A DNA stretch of 64,000 bases from MH13 sp042140245 (GTDB lineage Bacteria > Pseudomonadota > Alphaproteobacteria > Rhizobiales > MH13): contig NZ_CP159483.1 in NCBI RefSeq assembly GCF_042140245.1, positions 2,542,001-2,606,000 on the forward strand, written 5' to 3'. The notes below the pieces were generated by a model. That model was not told the origin of the DNA, made no database searches, and saw nothing but the letters and a program-made list of their open reading frames with translations. Below are positions 49,989 to 58,966 of the stretch, one piece after another. Position 1 is the stretch's first letter; each line of letters begins with the position of its first letter. Both the position numbers and the translations under genes were made by a program.

Positions 49989-51346
49989 GCCAACCCAATG
50001 CGCCGTTGGTTGCCTGGTACGGTGACGATTTCACCGGGTCAGCGGCTGTCATGGAGGAGTTCGCCTTTGCTGGCGTGGATAGCGTTCTCTTCCTCGATAT
50101 CCCCAATGCTAAGCAGTTGGCGCGTTTTGCGAGTGCCCGTACCATCGGGTTGGCAGGTACCAGCCGCGCCCACGGCACCGCCTGGATGGAACAAAACTTA
50201 CCCGAGCCTTTTGCCTTTCTACGAGGACTGAACGCGTCGCTTAACCTCTACAAGATTTGCTCGACACTCGATTCCTCGCCTGAGGTCGGTTCAATCGGCA
50301 AGGCTTTGAGTTTAGCACGCGGCTATTTTGGATCAGGCGCAGTCCCCATCTTTCCTGCTTCACCGAAAATGGGACGCTATCAGTGCTTCGGCACGCTTTT
50401 CGCCCGTTCTGATCAAACCGTCTATCGGCTGGATCGGCATCCGGTGGTATCTCGCCATCCTGTTACCCCGATGGGCGAAGCCGATGTCGCAAAACACATC
50501 GCCCAACAAACCGACGACCCCATCGGATTGATCACGCTGACGGACTTAGCTCACATCGTTGAAACATTCGCGGCTTTGGCGGAAACCAACTCTGGATTGG
50601 TTTCGATTGACGCAGTCAGCCCAGCCGATCTCATCTCCTGCGGGCAGCTTTTTGCTAGCCTTCCGCATGGCAGTTTGCTCGCGGGCTCCCAAGGTGTGGC
50701 AGAAGCGCTTGTGGCATTCTGGCGAGCCAGCGGCGAAAACGTTGACTTTAGGGCCCAATTGGAAGCTCCTGGCCTAGCAAAGCATATGGTGGGCCTATCA
50801 GGGTCTTTGTCCTCAACGACACGCAACCAAATTGATCAGGCACTCGCCAATGGTTTCGTTGGCGTCCAGCTTGATACTGACCGTTGCTTGGGCGCTGAAC
50901 GGCAAGAGGCAGTTGGTCGAAGTGTCGAAGCCTCACTCGCCATTTTGTCAGAGGGCAAATCGCCTTTGGTCTACACCGCACGTGGCCGAGATGATCCTGC
51001 CATAGCCAAGCATCGGCAGGCAGCAGAGCAACTTGGGTTGACCCGCGAGGTTGCAAGCCAGCAGATTGGAGAAGCGTTGGGCGAGGTGTTGGCCGCACTC
51101 ATCAACGCCGGTGCTGTAACACGGGCGGCAATCGCTGGAGGCGACAGCTCAGGCTACGCACTCAAGCGCCTTGAGATGTTGGCATTAACGGCACTGATGC
51201 CAATTGCCCCTGGCGCTGGCCTTTATCGCGCTCACCCTCACTCCAAGGACGAACGCACCTTGGAGATTGCACTGAAAGGGGGGCAAATGGGCGCGCCGGG
51301 TTACTTCGAAGAAATCCGTGCGGGCGGGCTGGTGCACAACGGATAA
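49985..51346 (+). CDS. oiaK: DUF1537 four-carbon-acid-sugar-kinase family, 3-oxo-isoapionate kinase (OiaK) candidate
   Basis: A 453-residue kinase starting at ATG 49985, overlapping the RuBisCO-like gene stop (ATGA). The N-terminal domain opens with WYGDDFTGSAAVMEEF, the DDxTG motif of this family; the C-terminal domain has VGLSGSLSSTTRNQI and AAIAGGDSSGYALKRL then LMPIAPGAGLYRAH, where ATP binds. In the apionate route it phosphorylates 3-oxo-isoapionate to the 4-phosphate used by the RuBisCO-like protein. Last gene of the operon; about 550 bases without a gene follow. Confidence 0.8.
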   Translation: MSQPNAPLVAWYGDDFTGSAAVMEEFAFAGVDSVLFLDIPNAKQLARFASARTIGLAGTSRAHGTAWMEQNLPEPFAFLRGLNASLNLYKICSTLDSSPEVGSIGKALSLARGYFGSGAVPIFPASPKMGRYQCFGTLFARSDQTVYRLDRHPVVSRHPVTPMGEADVAKHIAQQTDDPIGLITLTDLAHIVETFAALAETNSGLVSIDAVSPADLISCGQLFASLPHGSLLAGSQGVAEALVAFWRASGENVDFRAQLEAPGLAKHMVGLSGSLSSTTRNQIDQALANGFVGVQLDTDRCLGAERQEAVGRSVEASLAILSEGKSPLVYTARGRDDPAIAKHRQAAEQLGLTREVASQQIGEALGEVLAALINAGAVTRAAIAGGDSSGYALKRLEMLALTALMPIAPGAGLYRAHPHSKDERTLEIALKGGQMGAPGYFEEIRAGGLVHNG

Positions 51347-51901
51347 ACACATCTAACGCCTGACCGCTTTTTCCGAAGTGTTTTTCAGAGGAAGAGATCG
51401 GAAAAATCTTCATTCTGAGAACTGGCTGGATTCACTCCAAGGATTGGTCCGTTTGGACAGGCTTCGATGGTCCCGTGTCTGCTGAATTGTCGTCAGCGAA
51501 GGGTGAGACCCTCTGATACAATTGTTGCGACGAAGCTCTGCCCATCTCGCAATAAGACTGCCAATGACTTACTCATCATTGGTGTTTGATCTTAGTTCGC
51601 CAAGTTATTTCAGTATCTTATGATGTCTGTCTTCGGATCCAAAGCCGTAGGTCATGGGTTCGAACCCTGATGCCCCAGCCATTTTCTCAAAACAATCATT
51701 GGACTTGGCTGCGCCAGAGCCACGCTGGCACAAGCTACGCACACTGTTTGGTAGTTTGGAGTTTGTTTGTGATCGACGAGAGGGTTGATCTTTCAGTGCG
51801 AGTGTCGCCCAAACGCTCTCCGGGACGGCTAACGGGTTGCGCTTTTCCCATAGCAAAGCCCAAAAATACGGATCCGCCCGCACGATGTACAACCGCTTTT
51901 T
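51347..51901. other. Intergenic region with tRNA fragment 3
   Basis: About 555 bases between convergent operons. I see no clear terminator hairpin with a U-tract. It contains the third tRNA-like 3' fragment (51634-51681). ORFs crossing it translate the fragment into the familiar artefact GFEPMTYGFG and are not real genes. Confidence 0.5.
51634..51681 (+). repeat. tRNA-Trp-like 3' fragment, copy 3 of 4 (most diverged)
   Basis: CGGATCCAAAGCCGTAGG, then TCATGGGTTCGAACCCTGA and TGCCCCAGCCA. The TPsiC arm stem (CATGGG/CCCTGATG) and CCA end are intact, but the anticodon loop reads GATCCAAA and the acceptor strand differs by one base from copies 1 and 2. No 5' tRNA half precedes it. Same strand as the other copies. 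Confidence 0.6.
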
Positions 51902-52663
51902 CTAGTTGGACAAAAAGTCCTCTAGGATCGCATGAAAGAGCTTTGGTTTCTCAAGATGGGCGGCGTGCGCTGTGCCTGGAATGACCGACAGAAGAGCATT
52001 GGGTAGGCTGGTCCAAAGCGTTTCAATCTGCGGCCAACGATAGGAACGATCATGATCGCCCCAGACAATCAGCGTTGGCATCTCCATGGTTTTGAGCGCC
52101 GTACGGCCATCCCAGACCGACATTGCATCCAGCGCAGAAAGCGCAGCTGACCGACTGGCCGAAGCGCCAATTCGTTTTACCAGAGCAAACTCTGGCGCCT
52201 CGCTCCCGCGACAGAACCAGGTGGAGCCGATTTGCTCAATGGTTTGGTCAACGCCATCGCGACCCAGCCGCTCGCGCGATGCCTCGATTGGTTCAAACCG
52301 GTCAGGCATGACACCCAGAGGGCCCGTGCCGTAAAGAATGAGTTTGCGAACCCTGTCACCAACCATGGCTGCAATGCTCTGAGCGATCATGCCGCCCATG
52401 GAGTGGCCGAGCAAAACGAAATCATCGACATGCAGGCGATCAAGCAGCGCAATAATATGATTGGCCATCTCTTCAATGCGAGAGTAACCGGCTTCGCCAG
52501 CAGCAGTGCCAAAACCTGGCAAGGTGGGAGCAATGACGTGGAAACGGTCGCTAAACTGCTCCATCTCAGCCGCCCATTGCTCGCTACCGCCGAGATAGCC
52601 ATGGACGAGAACCATCGCAGGCCCCTGTCCAGAGCTTCGGTATGTAGACACGTCGTCGGCCAT
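51902..52663 (-). CDS. Alpha/beta hydrolase
   Basis: A 253-residue alpha/beta hydrolase. ATG 52663 shares one base with the TRAP permease stop (TGATG), so it is translationally coupled. The oxyanion region is LVHGYLGGSEQW, the nucleophile elbow GHSMGG (Ser about residue 88), the acid lies in LIVWGDHDRS and the catalytic His in IPGTAHAAHLEKP near the C-terminus. It resembles the C-C bond and ester hydrolases of catabolic pathways (3-oxoadipate enol-lactonase-like). Coupling to a TRAP importer suggests it acts on the imported compound. Substrate unknown. Confidence 0.85.
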   Translation of the reverse strand: MADDVSTYRSSGQGPAMVLVHGYLGGSEQWAAEMEQFSDRFHVIAPTLPGFGTAAGEAGYSRIEEMANHIIALLDRLHVDDFVLLGHSMGGMIAQSIAAMVGDRVRKLILYGTGPLGVMPDRFEPIEASRERLGRDGVDQTIEQIGSTWFCRGSEAPEFALVKRIGASASRSAALSALDAMSVWDGRTALKTMEMPTLIVWGDHDRSYRWPQIETLWTSLPNALLSVIPGTAHAAHLEKPKLFHAILEDFLSN

Positions 52664-53964
52664 CAGTTCATCTGTTCTGGCAGCCAAAGCGCCAAGTCAG
52701 GGAAGGCAATAAGCAGCGCGATGAGAAGCACCATCGAAGCTATAAAAGGCAGGCAGCCAATGATGACATCGGCAATACTGACGTCATCTTTGCTGATTGC
52801 CTGTATGACGTAGAGATTGAGGCCGACAGGTGGGGTGAGAACCGCGATCTCCATGGTCACAGTGAAAACAACGCCAAACCAGATGAGATCAAAACCGGAT
52901 GCTGCCATCAAAGGATAGATGGTTGGCAACGTGATGAAGGTCATTGAGACCGGCTCAAGAAACATGCCGAGTACGATGTAAAAGACCAGCACGATCATCA
53001 GCACCATGGTCGGTGAGAGATCGAAGGATAGAAAGAATTCGGTGAACTCTTGTGGTACCCGGTGATAGGTGAGCACGAAGCCAAACAGCACCCCGGCTGA
53101 CAGCAACAGGCCAAGATAACCCATCGTGCGCATGGTGGCGAAGATGGCTTGCTTGAAGCCTTGCCACGTTAGTCCACCCACCGCGAAAGCAAGGATGACT
53201 GTAAGCAAGGCGGCCACCGCCGCCGCCTCGGTGGGTGTCGCGATCCCGGCATAGATCGCCACCGTGATCACCAGACCGATGAGAGCGATGGGCCCAATGG
53301 TCATGAGGATCATCAGCAGCGGCATCTTTGCTGCGTCCTGACGGCTTGGAATGTCTTGGGGTTTTAAGAAGCCCCACACCAAAACGATCAGAAAAAAGCA
53401 GGATACAAGGATGAGGCCGGGAACAACTCCGGCGATGAAAAGATCACCAATGCTTTGGTCGGTAACAATGCCGTAGAACAGGAGGATCAAGCTTGGCGGG
53501 ATAAGCACGGACAGTGTTCCACCTGCGGCCAAGACGCCGCTTGAGAGCCGTTTGCCGTAGCCAAGACGCAGCATTTCAGGCAGTGCCACACCGCCGATGG
53601 TTAGCGCTCCCACCATGGAGGAGCCGCATACGGCACCGAACCCGGCGCTCGCACCAATTGAGCCATAGGCTGCTGAGCCGCGCACCCGCACACCCTGGTG
53701 CAAGAACTGATAGAGATTGGGCCCTATGTTGGATTTGCCGATCAGTTCGCCAAGGAACACAAACAGGGGTACGGCGAGCAGAATGTAGTCGATCCATACC
53801 CCCCACAGCTTCAGCTCAGAGGAAACAACCGAGGTGCTCCATCCCTGGATTTCCCAGAGAAAGGGCAGGGATGCTGCCGCCAAAGCGAAGGGGATGGGCA
53901 GGCCGATGCTGATGAAGAGCATTAACAGGACCAACAGTCCAAGGCCGACATAGTACCATTCCAT
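52663..53964 (-). CDS. TRAP transporter large permease (DctM)
   Basis: A 433-residue membrane protein with about 12 helices, the large subunit of a tripartite dicarboxylate-type transporter. Motifs: VPLFVFLGELIGKSNIG, GSIGASAGFGAVCGSSMVGA, GVLAAGGTLSVLIPPSLILL, GIATPTEAAAVAALLTVILA and LTPPVGLNLYVIQAI. The length is standard. It is three bases downstream of DctQ and works with it and with the binding protein encoded before. Confidence 0.93.
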   Translation of the reverse strand: MEWYYVGLGLLVLLMLFISIGLPIPFALAAASLPFLWEIQGWSTSVVSSELKLWGVWIDYILLAVPLFVFLGELIGKSNIGPNLYQFLHQGVRVRGSAAYGSIGASAGFGAVCGSSMVGALTIGGVALPEMLRLGYGKRLSSGVLAAGGTLSVLIPPSLILLFYGIVTDQSIGDLFIAGVVPGLILVSCFFLIVLVWGFLKPQDIPSRQDAAKMPLLMILMTIGPIALIGLVITVAIYAGIATPTEAAAVAALLTVILAFAVGGLTWQGFKQAIFATMRTMGYLGLLLSAGVLFGFVLTYHRVPQEFTEFFLSFDLSPTMVLMIVLVFYIVLGMFLEPVSMTFITLPTIYPLMAASGFDLIWFGVVFTVTMEIAVLTPPVGLNLYVIQAISKDDVSIADVIIGCLPFIASMVLLIALLIAFPDLALWLPEQMN

Positions 53965-53967
53965 AGA

Positions 53968-54474
53968 TCAAGTCTCCTGTGTGACAGGCGTCTTGACCAA
54001 ACGGATCAAGCGCAGCGCGACATAGAGCGAGAAGAGAAGCAGCGATGCTGCGCCAGGGGCCCAAAACATGTAGCGCGGCCAGTGCAGGATTTCTGAAGCA
54101 GCGCCGGAGTTGAACGACCGGATGGTGGCGCTGACGCCAGCGTAGGACAAAAAGAGGCCAACACCGAGCATGAGCAGGTGGTTGATGACCGCCAAGACTT
54201 TTCTAGCGGATGCGCCCAGCAGATCCGTCAACATGGTCACTTTGGGATACGCGTCCTCACGCATGGCATAGGCAAGGCCAGCAAACGCGACCGGAAACAG
54301 CAACAGGGCTGTGGCCTCCGTTACCATGCGGTCGGGACGTCCAAATCCATAGCGCACGGCTACACCGTAAGAGATCCAAAGCATCTGTATGAGGACGATG
54401 GCTGCACCGGCTCCAGCCATCCAAACCACGGCGCGTTCAACAAGGCGGATAAGGTGATCAAGACGATTGGACAT
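53968..54474 (-). CDS. TRAP transporter small permease (DctQ)
   Basis: A 168-residue protein with four transmembrane helices, from ATG 54474 (MSNRLDHLIRLVERAVVWMA); the frame is open further upstream without family similarity. The block VRYGFGRPDRMVTEATALLL then FPVAFAGLAYAMREDAYPKV matches the DctQ core (R-x-x-F/G...E...). It lies between the binding protein and DctM in the order typical for these operons, with a gap of about 100 bases after the binding-protein gene. Confidence 0.9.
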   Translation of the reverse strand: MSNRLDHLIRLVERAVVWMAGAGAAIVLIQMLWISYGVAVRYGFGRPDRMVTEATALLLFPVAFAGLAYAMREDAYPKVTMLTDLLGASARKVLAVINHLLMLGVGLFLSYAGVSATIRSFNSGAASEILHWPRYMFWAPGAASLLLFSLYVALRLIRLVKTPVTQET

Positions 54475-54573
54475 GGCACGGTCCGTCTGGGCAGTTGAGA
54501 AGAGTACCCCGGCCGGAATGCTCAAGGGTTCGCGAAACCGGCCAGGGCATGGAAGACCCGATTTGGGTCTGCC

Positions 54574-55567
54574 TTAGGGAGCGTGATCTTCGAGTAAATC
54601 GCGAAACGCTTCTGCCAAATCGGCACCACAGGCTTCATCGATTGTTTCGTTCCAAGTGTCAGCCACACTGCTGATCAGCTCTGCTCGCTTGTCGTCAGAG
54701 ATGGAAACAGCCGAACCACCGCCGGACATCACTGCGTTGCCAACCTGCTCATCGACCCAGGCTTCATAGAGTGGCTGCAACCAAGCTTCGGTTGCAGCTG
54801 CCGCTTCGGTCAGTGCGGTTTGCTCGTCAGCGGTTAGGCCATCGAACACAGACTTGTTCATCATGTACTGGATGTTGCCGTAAAACAGGTTGGCGTTGAC
54901 CATGACCGGCATCACCGTCCAAAGCTGCCACGACGAGTATGTGGCAACACCCATATTAATGCCGTCAACGACGCCACGCTCTGCAGACTGGAACACTTCG
55001 CGTGGAGCCACGAATACCGGTTCACCACCCCAGGTTTCAATCATCAGGCTGACCAGCGGGCCGATGGAGCGAACAAGCTGACCGTCCAGATTGCCAAGGT
55101 CATCGACGGGCTCCTCAAACCACCATTCTTGGTCATAGGAGTAGTTAGAGTTGATGAGCGGCACCAGGTTCATTTCGGCGGCCTCTGCGCGTATCAACTC
55201 AGCGTAGGCGGCATCCAACTCGGTTTGGCGCTCAAGGCTGACCTCGGCGGGATAGAGGGACGTCACCGCATAGCAGGGTAGGCGGTTATCAGCGTTGATC
55301 CAGCTGATGTCGGAGACACCACCTTGCAACGCATCCACCCCTTCAGACCATCCGTGAAGCGTTGCCGATGGAAAAATTTCGACGGTTACACTGCCACCGG
55401 TGCGCTCAGTGACCTGTTCAGCAAAGTGCCGAAATCCCTGATAGCGAATGTCCGAACTCGTTGACATAGGTGGACAGACGGATCGTTGTCTCGGCGTGGA
55501 CGGTGCCGATCGAGGCAGCCAAAGCCAAGGCGGATACCGCCGATGTTAGTTTCCAAGAAGGTGTCAT
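54574..55567 (-). pseudogene. TRAP binding protein (DctP) gene with a one-base frameshift
   Basis: The gene begins at ATG 55567 (GGGAG upstream) with a Sec signal (LTSAVSALALAASIGTVHA) and the mature start AETTIRLSTYVNE. The frame then runs into unrelated residues and a stop. The rest of a normal DctP (DIRYQGFRHFAEQVTERTGG onward, about 290 residues) continues in the next frame to 54574. Removing one T on the coding strand (one of the two A's at 55455-55456 here) restores NESDIRYQGF and gives a full protein of about 330 residues. So it is a recent mutation, a sequencing error or, less likely, a programmed shift. Downstream motifs (GGVSDISWINADNR, EVFQSAERGVVDGINMG) are intact. Confidence 0.82.
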
Positions 55568-55817
55568 ATGTAGCTCCCTTAGTCGGTCAGAATGCAGCGG
55601 CAATGGTGTTTCTGCCGGTCCCCTCAGACCATGTTCCAGTAAGGGCTTGCCGAAAAGCGGTGCGCGGTTTGCGTCTTTATGCGATGTGACACGCCCTAAG
55701 GTTGAGAGGCTATGCGCAGCCGCTGAGGCTGCGCCAATTCAAACATCGCATCCTTGCATTCTGATCTTGCATAGTTTCGTAAAATCAACATGCTAGCGGC
55801 GTAATTTGGAGCATCTG

Positions 55818-56702
55818 ATGGATATTAACTGGCTTCAGGACTTTGTATGCCTCGGGCGTACGCTGAATTTTACGCGTGCTGCTGAGGAGCGAAACATCAC
55901 GCAACCGGCCTTCAGTCGACGCATCAAATCGTTGGAGAACTGGCTTGGCGCGCCACTCTTTACGCGGTCCACCTATCCGGTTCAGTTGTCGGATGCCGGT
56001 AAGCAGTTTCTGCCTGTCGCGCAAGAGACGATCGCCAACCTGACCGACATGCGTCAGACGATCCGAGCCGAGGAGAGGGGAACGACCGCTTTCCAACGCT
56101 TTGCCGTTCTTCACACGATATCGGTCAATTATCTATCATCGCGCATTGCAGAGTTTGAAGAGACGATGCCGAGTCTGCGAGTGCGGGTCTATTCTGACAA
56201 TTTGCGCACCTGTTGTCAGATGCTCTCGGAAGGAACCTGCGACTTCCTGCTGTATTACAGCCACCAAGACGTCTCGCCAGTTTTTGATGAAAAGCAGTTT
56301 ACCCGCAAGGACATTGGCGTCGATATGCTGATCCCCGTGGCTGAAGCAAAAGCGGCGACACTTGGCGGCTGGACGCTCTCTTCACCGTCGAGTCGGCAGG
56401 TGCCCTATCTCGGCTACGACCCAACGAGTTTTCTGGGCACCGTGGTGGATCAGACGATTGGTTCGCGTAAACCGCCTCTTGCGCTACGCTACATGGATGC
56501 GCTGACGGAAGCGATCAAACGGCGGACCCTTGCAGGCAGTGGAGTGGGGTGGTTACCGCAGAGCGCTATCGTTGAGGAAATGGCAGATGGCCGTCTGGTG
56601 GCGGTGGGCGGTCCTGAATGGAATGCAAAACTCACTCTGTCGCTGTTTTGCTCCATTGATCGTTTGGACAAAATCGGTCGACGTGTGTGGGAGGCGCTTT
56701 AA
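55818..56702 (+). CDS. LysR-family transcriptional regulator
   Basis: A 294-residue regulator from ATG 55818 (a TTG 12 bases earlier is in frame). N-terminal winged helix: WLQDFVCLGRTLNFTRAAEE then RNITQPAFSRRIKSLENWLG and LFTRSTYPVQLSDAG, textbook LysR. The rest is the effector-binding domain (VLHTISVNYLSSRIAEFEE; AGSGVGWLPQSAIVEEMADG). It diverges from the TRAP operon across about 250 bases and probably controls it, or the PLP enzyme downstream. In the gap the repeats TTGCAT are seen twice, but no clean T-N11-A site stands out. Confidence 0.9.
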   Translation: MDINWLQDFVCLGRTLNFTRAAEERNITQPAFSRRIKSLENWLGAPLFTRSTYPVQLSDAGKQFLPVAQETIANLTDMRQTIRAEERGTTAFQRFAVLHTISVNYLSSRIAEFEETMPSLRVRVYSDNLRTCCQMLSEGTCDFLLYYSHQDVSPVFDEKQFTRKDIGVDMLIPVAEAKAATLGGWTLSSPSSRQVPYLGYDPTSFLGTVVDQTIGSRKPPLALRYMDALTEAIKRRTLAGSGVGWLPQSAIVEEMADGRLVAVGGPEWNAKLTLSLFCSIDRLDKIGRRVWEAL

Positions 56703-56859
56703 GCCACCTGGTTAGGCGCTGATGCGGCGATTGCCGTCGCGAGGCACCAAGAAGAGCGTTTAGAAGATGCGGTTTTTGCATAGCATGATCGGAATTCGGC
56801 ATTAGACCAGCGATGGGAACGAAAGTAACTGGCGTGGAACGTCAGTTAAGGAGTCTCTC

Positions 56860-57879
56860 ATGCATCTCGCTCGTTTTCCTCGCCGTTTTATCGCGCATTT
56901 GCCAACGCCGCTTGAACGCCTTGACCGACTGACCAAGGAGCTTGGCGGGCCTGAGATCTGGATCAAGCGGGATGATTGCACCGGCCTGAGCACTGGTGGC
57001 AACAAGACCCGTAAGCTTGAGTTTCTGATGGCTGAAGCTGAATTGGCTGGTGCCGATCTGGTGATCACGCAGGGAGCGACCCAGTCTAACCATGCTCGGC
57101 AAACAGCGGCCTTTGCGGCCAAGCTTGGGATGGATTGTCATATTCTGCTGGAGGACCGTACCGGCTCCAACGTTGCCAATTACAACCACAATGGCAATGT
57201 TCTGCTTGACCATCTGCATGGCGCGACGACGGAAAAGCGCCCTGGCGGCGGCGACATGAATGCCGAGATGGAGAAGGTTGCCGATCGGCTACGTGCTGAT
57301 GGTCGAAATGTTTACACCATTCCTGGCGGTGGCTCGAACCCGACGGGTGCGCTGGGATATGTGAACTGCGCCTTTGAGTTGCTGGCCCAGGCCAATGACG
57401 GCAACTTGAAGCTTGACCACATTGTGCACGCCACCGGCAGTGCAGGCACCCAAGCTGGTTTAATCGTTGGCCTCAAAGCGATGAACGCGCAGATCCCACT
57501 GCTCGGTATCGGCGTGCGTGCGCCCAAAGCCAAGCAGGAGGAAAACGTCTTCAATCTGGCCTGTGCAACAGCGGACAAGCTTGGCTGTTCTGGTGTTGTT
57601 GAGCGCGGTGATGTGGTCGCCAACACCGATTATGTGGGCGAGGGGTACGGCATTCCGACCCAGGCTGGCCAGGAAGCCATTGTTATGTTTGCTGAGTTGG
57701 AGAGCATCTTGCTTGATCCGGTTTATTCGGCAAAGGGCGCTGCGGGCTTTGTTGACTTGGTCCGCAAAGGGCATTTCAAAGCTGGCGAACGGGTGGTGTT
57801 CATCCACACCGGGGGCTCTGCGGCGCTGTTTGGCTACGATGGCGCTTTCGACTTCTCCCATCGGTGGAAAGCGGCCTGA
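56860..57879 (+). CDS. PLP-dependent D-cysteine desulfhydrase / L-cysteate sulfo-lyase family enzyme
   Basis: A 339-residue fold-type II PLP enzyme. The start ATG has AAGGAG nine bases upstream. IWIKRDDCTGLSTGGNKTRK contains the PLP Lys (Lys49 in GGNK); TQGATQSNHARQTAAFAA binds substrate carboxylate; ATGSAGTQAGLIVGLKA binds PLP phosphate. The same family includes ACC deaminase, D-cysteine desulfhydrase (DcyD) and L-cysteate sulfo-lyase (CuyA), which all look alike at this level. The LysR-TRAP neighbourhood would suit a taurine/cysteate-type sulfonate or D-amino acid degraded in marine bacteria. The substrate cannot be decided from sequence alone. Confidence 0.82.
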   Translation: MHLARFPRRFIAHLPTPLERLDRLTKELGGPEIWIKRDDCTGLSTGGNKTRKLEFLMAEAELAGADLVITQGATQSNHARQTAAFAAKLGMDCHILLEDRTGSNVANYNHNGNVLLDHLHGATTEKRPGGGDMNAEMEKVADRLRADGRNVYTIPGGGSNPTGALGYVNCAFELLAQANDGNLKLDHIVHATGSAGTQAGLIVGLKAMNAQIPLLGIGVRAPKAKQEENVFNLACATADKLGCSGVVERGDVVANTDYVGEGYGIPTQAGQEAIVMFAELESILLDPVYSAKGAAGFVDLVRKGHFKAGERVVFIHTGGSAALFGYDGAFDFSHRWKAA

Positions 57880-58085
57880 TGTTGGCAGCTATCGCTTTTC
57901 TATCGGAGCACCGTGCCGCGACTATCTTGCTGTTTGCTTTGTTGCCACCGATGTTACTGCTGCTCCGTACCAGCGAGACCACGGTTCTTTCCCAACTCGT
58001 CGAATCCACCACCGACCACGAGGTCGGGCCCTTCATCGAAGAACCGCTAGCGATGAGCCGTTCTGGCCACCGTCAACATACCTAA
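57879..58085 (+). CDS. Possible small membrane protein coupled to the PLP enzyme
   Basis: A 68-residue ORF whose ATG shares one base with the stop of the preceding gene (TGATG). It has one hydrophobic segment (about residues 14-35, AATILLFALLPPMLLLL) and a hydrophilic tail. The coupling is the only support; no family is recognised and there is no own ribosome site. It may be a chance ORF running to the tRNA fragment region. Confidence 0.3.
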   Translation: MLAAIAFLSEHRAATILLFALLPPMLLLLRTSETTVLSQLVESTTDHEVGPFIEEPLAMSRSGHRQHT

Positions 58086-58966
58086 AGTCTTGCGCAACAG
58101 GCCCTGGAGCCTGAAAAACACTTCAATATGGATTGTCTAAAGCTTTGTTTCCGGTCTCCAAAACCGTAGGTCGCGGGTTCGAACACTGTTGCCCTTGCCA
58201 TTCTTCTAATCACTGAGTGGTTCGTCAGGTCTGCATCGCGACGTGGTTTGATGTTTGCTCGCGTTTTTTTGTTGAACACAACATTCCAGTCATCAGTTCT
58301 GCCCATCGAGGCCTTTGGTCGGCAAGTTAAGCGGTTGGCCCGTTGCGTGTGTTCCTTAGGCCACGCTCCTGAGCTGCCCAGAGACGTGTTGCTGCTTTTA
58401 ACCGATGCCGGGCAAGCAGGACGACAGCCCATGGTTATGAGGGTTTCCTCTGAGGTCGCACGGCATTGGACATGCGGCTCGCTTCAAAATTCTTTCTATT
58501 GCTTTTTATTTGATGACTTTTGAAAGAAAAATGCCGGATCTTTCGTATCTTGCGGTTGGTAAGTGGTGCGCAGATCTCGGAACTGGTCAGAACTGTAGCA
58601 ATACGTCCATTGGACTTTACAAATCGAGATGCATAGAAGCCGCAAATGCAGTATGGTCTGCTGCGGCGTATGGAGTGACCGGAAGTGCTTCTTTGTCCGT
58701 CGGATAGCGTCCAACGACTAAGGTTGCGGCATCTCTGCACTAAAATTGTGCTTTCTTTTTTTTCGATATAGAGTGAAAGTGCGCGAGGTGGTTTTGCGAA
58801 CGGGTTTCCTCTTCCGCTCAACCACTCGTTCCACGTCTTGGGGCGTGGATACCATGAGAGACAGTCTTTGATGTTCGGCGGTGTCATCGAACGCTCAAGG
58901 CAAAAGCGATCAATCTGGTCGCAACCGCAGGTCGAGGGGCCTGCCCGGGACACAGGGAGAATATTG
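58086..58966. other. Intergenic region with tRNA fragment 4 and unexplained AT-rich DNA
   Basis: About 880 bases between the PLP enzyme region and the next operon. It holds tRNA fragment 4 and two AT-rich stretches (about 58490-58560 and 58740-58780). Short ORFs (for example a 65-codon one at 58510) have no family similarity. The last 100 bases should contain the promoter of the following ABC operon; I cannot place its boxes with confidence. Confidence 0.45.
58151..58200 (+). repeat. tRNA-Trp-like 3' fragment, copy 4 of 4
   Basis: CCGGTCTCCAAAACCGTAGG then TCGCGGGTTCGAACACTGTT and GCCCTTGCCA. Identical to copy 1 through the T loop, with three substitutions in the T stem and acceptor that would weaken pairing. 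No 5' tRNA half upstream. Same strand as the other copies. Confidence 0.68.

Noticed and set aside
51605..58432. Minus-strand ORFs containing GFEPMTYGFG (51605-51892) and VFEPATYGFGDR (58082-58432)
   Set aside because: Same artefact from tRNA fragments 3 and 4; not proteins.
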